A stretch of 64,000 nt of DNA from Marisediminicola antarctica (GTDB lineage: Bacteria > Actinomycetota > Actinomycetes > Actinomycetales > Microbacteriaceae): the NCBI RefSeq assembly GCF_009930795.1, contig NZ_CP017146.1, positions 2,108,001-2,172,000 of the forward strand, given 5' to 3'. Below the pieces are notes generated by a model. The model saw nothing but the letters and a program-made list of their open reading frames with translations, ran no database searches and was not told where the DNA came from. A program made the position numbers and the translations under genes. Shown in pieces: positions 27,469-34,682 of the stretch; position 1 is the stretch's first letter; every line of letters starts with the position of its first letter.

Positions 27469-28500
27469 TCACCGACGGTCGAGAACGCCCGGCCCGATCG
27501 CTGCGCGATACCGGTCGAGAAGGCCCGTGCGCACCCCGGTCACCGAGGGCTTGAGCTGGAACACGCTCGAATTATGGTTCGCCTCGATCAGCGCCGGTCC
27601 GTCGGCCGTGACCGCGACGTCCCATCCGACATACGGCACGGTCGGCAGCCGTCGAGCCGCTTCGGCGACCATGTCCACGATTTCGGGATACCTCGGCACC
27701 GCGAAACCCGCGATGTGCACGCCGGTTGCCGGATGCGTCTCGTAGACGTTCGACTGCTTATCCACACCGGGATACTGAGCCACCCCATCATCGTCCAGCA
27801 TGGCGTACATCCCACCGCTAGCGAAGTTGTCGATGACATCTCCATTGCCGATGCGGAGGACCGACGCGATGACGTGCAACTTGTCGTTCGGGTCGAGGTA
27901 GGTGATCATGCGAACGGTGTTCACGCTGCCCGGGTACAGCCGGGAGAGAGCCTCGTGCTGTTCGATCACCTGTTCGAGCAGTGTTTGGTCGCGCGTGATC
28001 AGGGCGGCGCGCCAGAGCGTGAAATCCTGGATCTCTGCGGCCTCGTAGATGGAGATTCCCGCTCCGCCCTCACCGTGCGCAGGCTTGGCGATCATGCGCG
28101 GATGGCGTGCAGCGAACTCAGCCAGCTCAGCGGCCGTCGCCTGCGAGGCGTCAATCCACTCGCGGTGGGTGAGATCTGCGAAGTCGTGGTGGAACCGAAT
28201 CTTGTCGCCCAGAATCGCTCGCGAGTCGGGCCCATTGAGAGTGCTGTTCAGTCGGAACGCTTTGGGGTGAGTCATCCACGTAGCCCGTTCGCGTGTGGTG
28301 AGCAGACGAATATCCCAGACGACGTAGTCGCGGAACCCCATCTCGTACCGGACCGAGCACCAGAGCATGTCGGCGATGATCACCAACTTCGGGGCTTTGG
28401 ATACCCTCTTCACCTGGCCCGCCAGCTCGAAGAACTGGGACGGATTCACCCGTCGTGCGCGCTCGATCAGGTACCGAAGGCGCAGCCATTGTTGATTCAC
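27469..28500 (-). CDS. Sugar-transfer-associated ATP-grasp family protein (copy 1)
   Basis: This 343-residue protein starts at GTG 28500. It fits the ATP-grasp family often seen beside surface-polysaccharide genes. The nucleotide-binding lysine segment is MIAKPAHGEGGAG. The middle has YPGSVNTVRMIT. The C-terminal metal-binding part is PYVGWDVAV...GPALIEANHN. ATP-grasp enzymes join a carboxylate to an amine or thiol through an acyl-phosphate. It is homologous along its length to the divergent copy at 28667-29698 (shared GSVNT/GTVNT, VPTVPYVGWDVAV and VTGVRTG/ATGIRTG). The substrate is unknown; peptide or amino-acid ligation to an envelope precursor is inferred from context. Confidence 0.78.
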   Translation of the reverse strand: MNQQWLRLRYLIERARRVNPSQFFELAGQVKRVSKAPKLVIIADMLWCSVRYEMGFRDYVVWDIRLLTTRERATWMTHPKAFRLNSTLNGPDSRAILGDKIRFHHDFADLTHREWIDASQATAAELAEFAARHPRMIAKPAHGEGGAGISIYEAAEIQDFTLWRAALITRDQTLLEQVIEQHEALSRLYPGSVNTVRMITYLDPNDKLHVIASVLRIGNGDVIDNFASGGMYAMLDDDGVAQYPGVDKQSNVYETHPATGVHIAGFAVPRYPEIVDMVAEAARRLPTVPYVGWDVAVTADGPALIEANHNSSVFQLKPSVTGVRTGLLDRYRAAIGPGVLDRR

Positions 28501-28666
28501 CCGCTAACGCTAACATGGCCTGCTTTCGCGACATTCGAAGGCCGCCCGGCGGTTGCGGGGACCGCGGCGGCGGCAGCCGTTGGTGGATCAAAGCCTAAGA
28601 TGAGAGGGTTCTGAGGCACGTCGTCCTCGTTGCACTTGTACGCGACCCCGTTGGAAGGTTTTCCCG

Positions 28667-29698
28667 TTGCCCAGTGACGCCGCGCCGAAGGCGCGTTTGA
28701 AGTATTTCCTGGAGCGCGCAACTGCGTTCGACCCGAGCCGCGTCTGGTCCTTCGCGACACAGATCGCGGGAGAACAGGGCAAGTGGGCGCCGCGCACCTT
28801 CGTGGACATGCTGATCTGGGCGGCCTTCCACGACACCGGGTACATCGACTACTACGAGTCGGACTTCGCACTCCTCAGCCGCAAGGAACGCAAGACCTTC
28901 ATGACCGGGCTGCTGCAGCACCACCTCGCGGATGCGCTCAACGACCCTCAGGACGTGCTCCTGTTCGAGAATAAGATCGCCTTCAATCGACTGTTCGCGC
29001 GGTACCTGAAGCGCGAATGGATCGATCTGGAAGAGGTGGATGCCGACCGGCTGCGGGCATTCGCGGAGCGTTATCCGGCGATCATCGCGAAAGTCCCCGT
29101 CGGGCGTGAGGGCAAGGGTGTCTTCCGCTACGTCACGGCGGATGTCGATGACTGGGTGCAGTTCCGTGCCGACCTTCTGGAGCGCGGCCAGCGGCTGATC
29201 GAAGAGCCGATCGCTCAGCATCCGTATCTTTCCGAGTACTGCGCTGGCACGGTGAACACAACCCGCGTCTCGACCTTCTTCGACGGCGAGCGTGTGCACG
29301 TGCTCATGGCCGCCCAAAAGTTCGGCAGGGGCGCAGTGAGCGACCAGTTCACCTGGGGAGGGTTCTTCACGATGCTCGACGATGAAGGGCGGTCGGTGGG
29401 CCCCGGCCATACCGGCAAGCACAAGAGCCGCTACGAAACGCATCCCGACTCGGGTACGTCAATCACCGACTTTCGGGTACCGCTGTGGGACGAGGTCTTG
29501 GCGCTCATCGACGAAGCAGCGCGAGTCGTCCCCACGGTGCCCTATGTCGGATGGGACGTGGCAGTCGGGCCGAACGGCCCCGTCCTGATTGAGGGGAATT
29601 GGACTCCCGGACTCTACGAGACACGAGTCAGCGCCACCGGCATCCGCACGGGAAGCAGAGCCAGCCACCAGCCCGCGATCGTGGCCAGCCGCCGCTAG
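28667..29698 (+). CDS. Sugar-transfer-associated ATP-grasp family protein (copy 2)
   Basis: This 343-residue paralogue of the gene at 27469-28500 has the same length and is transcribed divergently. The start is TTG 28667, with GGAAGG at 28653-28658 upstream. The nucleotide-binding segment reads IIAKVPVGREGKGVF and the C-terminal acidic part PYVGWDVAVGPNGPVLIEGN, so both key ATP-grasp regions look usable. The two copies are clearly related yet well diverged, consistent with two different ligation steps. The overlapping racemase genes follow on the same strand. Confidence 0.75.
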   Translation: MPSDAAPKARLKYFLERATAFDPSRVWSFATQIAGEQGKWAPRTFVDMLIWAAFHDTGYIDYYESDFALLSRKERKTFMTGLLQHHLADALNDPQDVLLFENKIAFNRLFARYLKREWIDLEEVDADRLRAFAERYPAIIAKVPVGREGKGVFRYVTADVDDWVQFRADLLERGQRLIEEPIAQHPYLSEYCAGTVNTTRVSTFFDGERVHVLMAAQKFGRGAVSDQFTWGGFFTMLDDEGRSVGPGHTGKHKSRYETHPDSGTSITDFRVPLWDEVLALIDEAARVVPTVPYVGWDVAVGPNGPVLIEGNWTPGLYETRVSATGIRTGSRASHQPAIVASRR

Positions 29699-29782
29699 CC
29701 ACCAGAGGCGCGCTTCGTCGCGAACGAGCACTCGGGCAGTAGGATGGGTTGGATTATGCACATCAGGCGGGATGGGGTGACT

Positions 29783-30292
29783 ATGAGTGTTGCCGCCCGC
29801 TCGCTCCAGTTGTCGGCGCGCCAAGGTGAGCTGCTCAAACCGCCGACTGACGACCTCGCGGTCCAGCATGTGCTGCAGTCGATGACAGCGAATCCGCCAC
29901 GACTGACTGCCGAGGTTCTGGCGATCAAGCATGTGGGTGCCGGCGCTGGCGTGTCCTACGGCCACACCTTCCGAACGGCTTCGGCTACCACTCTCCTACT
30001 GGTTGCAATCGGCTACGGCCACGGGTTACCGCGCAAAGCGGGGAACCGCGCATCCGTCAGCTGGGGTGACCACGCTGTGCAGATGCCGATCGTCGGGCGT
30101 GTGGCCATGGATGTGCTCGTGGTCGACGCCGGCGACGCTGCGGTCACGCCGGGGGATACGGTCGTGATTTTCGGGAATCCTGAGACGGGGGAGCTGTCGC
30201 TGGAGGAATGGTGCCGATCGATCGATGAGCATCCGTTCAGTGTTCTCGCCTGCCTTGCGCGTCGGCTGACCCCGGAGGCAGCCGGTGGATAG
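29783..30292 (+). CDS. Stand-alone C-terminal domain of alanine racemase (carries the catalytic tyrosine)
   Basis: About 169 residues from ATG 29783 (GGGG 5 nt upstream; in-frame ATGs at 29744 and 29756 are alternatives). The sequence matches only the C-terminal beta-barrel domain of alanine racemase. It has AGAGVSYGHTFRT with the tyrosine (Tyr59) that acts as a catalytic base in the complete enzyme, then IGYGHGLPRKAGNR and MPIVGRVAMD with the conserved Met/Asp. The PLP-binding TIM-barrel half, with the catalytic lysine, is absent. The next gene begins inside its stop codon region (8-nt overlap), so the two are coupled. It is probably a partner subunit of the 30285-31355 protein rather than a remnant, because its active-site motifs are intact. 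Confidence 0.78.
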   Translation: MSVAARSLQLSARQGELLKPPTDDLAVQHVLQSMTANPPRLTAEVLAIKHVGAGAGVSYGHTFRTASATTLLLVAIGYGHGLPRKAGNRASVSWGDHAVQMPIVGRVAMDVLVVDAGDAAVTPGDTVVIFGNPETGELSLEEWCRSIDEHPFSVLACLARRLTPEAAGG

Positions 30293-31355
30293 CATCGACG
30301 CGAGCGTGCTCATCTCGACCGCCGCCCTGCGCCACAATGTGCGGCTGGTTCGAGATCGGATAGCACCGGCCGAACTCATGGCGGTCGTGAAAGATGACGC
30401 TTACGGCCACGGGCTCGACAGCGTTCTTGCCGTGCTGCTGGATGAGGGTGTGACCCGCTTCGGTGCGCTCGACCTCCCGGGCGCACTGAGGGTGCGACAC
30501 CAGGCACCGGACTCCATGGTGTTCGCCTGGGTATTCGACCGAGGTGACGACCTGAGTGAGGCGCTACAGCAGCAGATCGATATCGGGGTGACCGATGTGC
30601 CTGTGCTCGAAAGGGTCGCCGCCGCGGCGGCGGTAGCGGGGACACCGCCGGCACGCATCCACTTGAAGCTGGACACCGGACTGCACCGTGCGGGAGTGCT
30701 TGCCGGCGACTGGGAACGCTTCGTAAACCTCGCTGCCGAACTGCAGCGCTCGGGGCGGGTGGTCGTCTCCGGGCTCTGGACCCATCTCGCGGAAGAGTCA
30801 CACGACGACGACAGCCGTTCCATCGCCGAGTACAGGGAAGGCCTCGCGATCGCTGAAGCGCACGGCATTCGCGCGGCGACGCGTCACATCGCCGCCAGTG
30901 CTGCCGCCTATGCCCGTGAGGATGCCCGGTTTGATGTGGTGCGGGTCGGCGCGTTCCTCTACGGAATCGCGCCCGGCGGCGGAGTCGGTCCAGAAGACCT
31001 TGGGCTGCGCCCCGTCATGACCCTGCGCGCGCCTATTCGTCACATTCGGCGGGCGGGGGAGCGGACACTTGCGGCAGTCGGCATCGGCGGGGCATCCGGG
31101 ATCCTGGCTGATGCTGCAGGCGCAGTGTCTGTGGCTCTCGCGGGCAGCCGCTATCCGGTCGTCGCCGTCGAACCAACCTTGCTTCTGATTGATGTCAGCG
31201 GAGCCGATGCCACAGTGGGCGACACCGTTACGCTCTTCGGGGACGGCTCCGCGGGAGAGCCGACGCTCCAGAACTGGGCTGATGGGATGGGGACCATCGG
31301 CGAAGAAGTCGTCACCCGGCTATCCAGCCTGATACCGCGTACCCGTATCGACTAA
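30285..31355 (+). CDS. Alanine-racemase-like PLP protein lacking the catalytic tyrosine
   Basis: This 356-residue protein starts at GTG 30285, with GGAGG 7 nt upstream, overlapping the previous gene. The N-terminal TIM barrel is intact: the PLP lysine in MAVVKDDAYGHG (Lys36), the substrate arginine in HLKLDTGLHRAG, and RVGAFLYGIAPGG. The C-terminal domain has the right size, but its motifs are eroded. VSYG is absent (RAGERTLAAVGIGG stands there), the usual GYADG reads GIGGA, and the GRVCMD motif is replaced by VAVEPTLLLIDV. The missing tyrosine is present in the adjacent small protein. Alanine racemase active sites form between two chains, so the pair could make one mixed site. The substrate may be alanine or another amino acid. 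Confidence 0.82.
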   Translation: MDSIDASVLISTAALRHNVRLVRDRIAPAELMAVVKDDAYGHGLDSVLAVLLDEGVTRFGALDLPGALRVRHQAPDSMVFAWVFDRGDDLSEALQQQIDIGVTDVPVLERVAAAAAVAGTPPARIHLKLDTGLHRAGVLAGDWERFVNLAAELQRSGRVVVSGLWTHLAEESHDDDSRSIAEYREGLAIAEAHGIRAATRHIAASAAAYAREDARFDVVRVGAFLYGIAPGGGVGPEDLGLRPVMTLRAPIRHIRRAGERTLAAVGIGGASGILADAAGAVSVALAGSRYPVVAVEPTLLLIDVSGADATVGDTVTLFGDGSAGEPTLQNWADGMGTIGEEVVTRLSSLIPRTRID

Positions 31356-31412
31356 CTGGCGAACTGACCTTGCAGCAGACCCGTTGGGGAGGCCGATCGG
31401 GCGGTTAACGAC

Positions 31413-31445
31413 ACAACGCCCGGACCATCAGGTCTCGGGCGTTGT
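31413..31445. terminator. Hairpin between the racemase-like gene and DUF7455
   Basis: ACAACGCCCG at 31413-31422 pairs with CGGGCGTTGT at 31436-31445, with further pairing around an ATCA loop. There is no T-run, but the convergent setting fits a bidirectional terminator. Confidence 0.5.
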
Positions 31446-31472
31446 CGACGTCGGTGCGGATGGACGCGCGGG

Positions 31473-31703
31473 TCAGGCGCGGTCGTTCTCGATCAGCCGA
31501 GACGATTCGTCGTGCCATTCAAGTGCACTAGCCGACAGCTTCTCCTTGAACTTCGCGCCGTGGTGGCCGCAGAACAGGAGCTGACCGGAGGCCATGGTGA
31601 CGCGAACATAGGCTTGGGCACCGCAACTGTCACACCTGTCGTGCGAGGTGAGTTCGTGGCGCGGCTCGAGCTCTACTGTGGAACGAGGGGCATTTTGTGA
31701 CAT
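31473..31703 (-). CDS. DUF7455-type small zinc-binding protein
   Basis: This 76-residue protein starts MSQNAPRSTVELEP at 31703, with GGAGG 8 nt upstream. A probable zinc site is formed by CDSCGAQAYVRV and LLFCGHHG (CxxC with CxHH). The C-terminal half is charged. Small proteins of this kind are widespread in actinobacteria without known function. It is divergent from parE. A longer start at 31727 would place the ribosome site inside the gene and is less likely. Confidence 0.8.
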   Translation of the reverse strand: MSQNAPRSTVELEPRHELTSHDRCDSCGAQAYVRVTMASGQLLFCGHHGAKFKEKLSASALEWHDESSRLIENDRA

Positions 31704-31917
31704 TTCGGGTTCCTCCAAACTCGACACGAGATGTGGTGCATAACTATAGAAACACGTCCCGGTGACAACTAGGTCTCATTCGGCGCCTATTTCGCTGAAC
31801 GCGTAGCGGGACCTGGCCGGGTGTTGATGCAGGATCGGCACGCTACGAGTCATTAGTGTGGAACGCGGCCGGTCGGCCGGGGTTCCCGGCGCGGCGGCAG
31901 CACTAGAAGGAGACCCC

Positions 31918-33996
31918 GTGCCCGATTCGAACTATTCCGCGAGACACCTCTCGGTACTCGAGGGGCTCGAGGCAGTACGCAAGCGCCCGGGTATGTACAT
32001 CGGTTCGACCGACTCCCGCGGCCTCATGCACTGCCTGTGGGAGATTATCGACAACTCCGTCGACGAAGCGCTCGGCGGGCACGGCTCGTCCATCGAGGTC
32101 ATCCTGCACGCCGACGACAGCGTCGAGGTACGCGACAGCGCCCGCGGAATTCCCGTCGACATCGAGCCGAAGACGGGCCTGAGCGGCGTCGAGGTCGTCT
32201 TCACCAAGCTCCACGCCGGCGGCAAGTTCGGAAGTGGCTCGTACGCGGCATCCGGCGGGCTGCACGGCGTCGGCGCATCCGTCGTCAACGCACTCTCCGA
32301 GCGACTGGACGTCGAGGTCGACCGCAACGGCAAGACCTGGGCGATGTCGTTCCACCGGGGCGAGCCAGGCGTTTTCGCCGATTCCGGGGAGAAGACCCCG
32401 GATGCGCCATTCTCGCCGTTCGTCTCCGGCAGCGAGCTGAAGGTGGTCGGCAAGGTCGCCCGCGGAGTCACCGGAACCCGGATCCGCTACTGGGCCGACC
32501 GCCAGATCTTCACGAAGGGATCCGCGTTCCAAACGGAGGAGCTCCTGTCCCGCGCTCGCCAGACCGCGTTCCTCGTGCCCGGGCTCGGCATCGACATCGC
32601 CGACGACCGCGGTGACGAGCCGACTCGGGAGACCTTCCAATTCGACGGCGGAATCTCCGAATTCGTCGATCACCTGTCGGTCGACGAACCGGTCACGCAG
32701 ACGTGGCGTCTGCAAGGCAGCGGCACCTTCTCCGAGACCGTGCCGGTGCTGCAGGACTCCGGCGCAATGGTCGCCACCGAACTCGAACGCGAGTGCGCCG
32801 TCGACATCGCCCTGCGCTGGGGGACCGGCTACGACACGGTCTTCAAGACCTTCGTCAACATCATCGCGACGCCGAAGGGCGGAACCCACCAGGCTGGCTT
32901 CGAGGCGGGGCTCATGAAATTCCTGCGCGCCCAGGTCGAGCAGAACGCCCGCCGGCTCAAGGTCGGGAGCGACAAGCTCGAGAAGGACGACATTCTCGCC
33001 GGCCTCACCGCCGTGCTCACGGTGCGGCTGCCCGAGCCGCAGTTCGAGGGGCAGACCAAGGAGGTCCTCGGTACTCCCGCCGTTCGCGCGATCGTCGCAT
33101 CGGTCGTCGCGACGACGCTGTCCGAGCGGTTCGCTTCGCCGAAACGGGACGACAAGGCGCAGAGCGCCCTCGTGCTCGACAAGATCGTCGCCGAAATGAA
33201 GTCGCGCATCTCCGCCCGCGCCCACAAGGACACCCAGCGTCGCAAGAACGCCCTCGAGAGCTCCTCGCTGCCGGCGAAGCTCGTCGACTGCCGCTCGAGC
33301 GACGTCGGCAATAGCGAGCTGTTCATCGTCGAGGGCGACTCCGCGCTCGGCACGGCGAAGCTCGCCAGGGACAGCGAATACCAGGCGCTTCTCCCCATCC
33401 GGGGAAAAATCCTCAACGTGCAGAAGGCGTCCGTGTCGGACATGCTCTCGAACACCGAATGCGCATCGATCATCCAGGTGATCGGCGCGGGATCGGGGCG
33501 CAGCTTCGACCTTTCGGTCGCGCGCTACGGCAAAGTGATCATCATGAGCGACGCCGACGTCGACGGCGCGCACATCCGCACCCTTCTCCTCACCCTGTTC
33601 TTCCGCTATATGCCCGACATGATCCTTGACGGCCGCGTCTACGCCGCCGTGCCGCCACTGCACCGGGTCATAGTTATGAACCCCGGCAGCAAGCCGAACG
33701 AGACGATCTATACCTACTCTGAAACCGAGCTGAACGGCGTGCTGACAGCGCTGAAGAAGTCGAACAAGCGCTACCAGGATCCGATCCAGCGGTACAAGGG
33801 CCTCGGGGAGATGGACGCCGACCAGCTCGCGTCAACGACGATGGACCGGCGGCACCGCACCCTGCGGCGAGTGAACGTCTCGGATGCCGCGATGGCAGCC
33901 GGCGTTTTCGAGCTGCTCATGGGCAACGACGTCGCCCCGCGCAAGGAGTTCATCATCGACGGGGCCGGCCTCAGCCGCGATCGCATCGATGTCTGA
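31918..33996 (+). CDS. parE: DNA topoisomerase IV / gyrase subunit B
   Basis: This 692-residue ATPase subunit of a type IIA topoisomerase starts at GTG 31918, with AAGGAG 5 nt upstream. The GHKL ATPase motifs are WEIIDNSVDEALGG, RDSARGIPVDI and GGLHGVGASVVNAL. The Toprim metal site is in LFIVEGDSALG and IIMSDADVDGAHI. The C-terminal IQRYKGLGEMDADQL motif is typical. Its place near sigA with a convergent A subunit (34683-37163) marks it as the topoisomerase IV pair rather than the gyrase near the chromosome origin. Function is chromosome decatenation and supercoil relaxation. Confidence 0.92.
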   Translation: MPDSNYSARHLSVLEGLEAVRKRPGMYIGSTDSRGLMHCLWEIIDNSVDEALGGHGSSIEVILHADDSVEVRDSARGIPVDIEPKTGLSGVEVVFTKLHAGGKFGSGSYAASGGLHGVGASVVNALSERLDVEVDRNGKTWAMSFHRGEPGVFADSGEKTPDAPFSPFVSGSELKVVGKVARGVTGTRIRYWADRQIFTKGSAFQTEELLSRARQTAFLVPGLGIDIADDRGDEPTRETFQFDGGISEFVDHLSVDEPVTQTWRLQGSGTFSETVPVLQDSGAMVATELERECAVDIALRWGTGYDTVFKTFVNIIATPKGGTHQAGFEAGLMKFLRAQVEQNARRLKVGSDKLEKDDILAGLTAVLTVRLPEPQFEGQTKEVLGTPAVRAIVASVVATTLSERFASPKRDDKAQSALVLDKIVAEMKSRISARAHKDTQRRKNALESSSLPAKLVDCRSSDVGNSELFIVEGDSALGTAKLARDSEYQALLPIRGKILNVQKASVSDMLSNTECASIIQVIGAGSGRSFDLSVARYGKVIIMSDADVDGAHIRTLLLTLFFRYMPDMILDGRVYAAVPPLHRVIVMNPGSKPNETIYTYSETELNGVLTALKKSNKRYQDPIQRYKGLGEMDADQLASTTMDRRHRTLRRVNVSDAAMAAGVFELLMGNDVAPRKEFIIDGAGLSRDRIDV

Positions 33997-34549
33997 CCGG
34001 GACCTGCCGCCCGCCGCCCTCGAGATCACCGACTACCGCCGGGCGCTGGAGTCCGCCGCGAACTCGAGTCGGGTCGTGCCCGTCGGCGTGACCGCGTTCG
34101 CCATCGCGACGGCCGCGCTCGTGGCCGCACTCGTGTTTCTCGGCCAGGGCACCGCACTCGGGGGCGAGTCGCTCGCCGCCGTCGTCGCCGTGGGCATCGC
34201 AGGGACCGGAGTGCTCTGCGCCCTGTTCGTGGTGCTCCCGCTACAGCTTGTCACCCGCCAACGTCGGCGCCAGGCAGCCGAGGCTGCCTCTCGACAGCAT
34301 GCCGCCGCCGAGGCGCTGCGGCTCCATCTGGCTTCGATCGGCTACAACGTCCCCCTCGAGGTCGCGGGCGACTGGCTTCAGTCGCCGGAACCTGCCGCGA
34401 CCGTGCCACTGGTCCACGATTCCGTGATCGCGGCCCGCTGGTGGCAGCCGGCCGAGCACGACGAGCGGGTCTTCGTCGAGCCCTACCTGCGCGAGGGGGA
34501 GAACTCCTCGACCCTGCCAGTGCTGCCGCCGCTGAAACCCCGCGAGTAG
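33989..34549 (+). CDS. Small membrane protein of unknown function
   Basis: This 186-residue protein starts at ATG 33989, 8 nt inside the parE stop region, so it is coupled to parE. Two membrane helices (about residues 29-51 and 61-88) are followed by a cytoplasmic tail beginning with a basic QRRRQAAEAASRQ stretch. I do not recognise the family. It sits between the convergent parE and parC genes, but no functional link is evident. Confidence 0.72.
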   Translation: MSDRDLPPAALEITDYRRALESAANSSRVVPVGVTAFAIATAALVAALVFLGQGTALGGESLAAVVAVGIAGTGVLCALFVVLPLQLVTRQRRRQAAEAASRQHAAAEALRLHLASIGYNVPLEVAGDWLQSPEPAATVPLVHDSVIAARWWQPAEHDERVFVEPYLREGENSSTLPVLPPLKPRE

Positions 34550-34682
34550 CGCGGTTCTGCGCGGCCGGGCTCCCGTCGGCTCGCGCGGGCGGTATTCATT
34601 CGCGTGCGTGCGATTACAGCCGCGGGGGCGAACAGCGCCAGCGCGACGCACGGGAGAGGGTGCGGGTGGCCAGAGCTGAGGG

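Noticed and set aside
29744-31355. A single alanine racemase gene broken by a frameshift
   Set aside because: The order is a C-terminal domain followed by a complete-length protein, so the two genes cannot be joined into one normal racemase. Both frames are intact.
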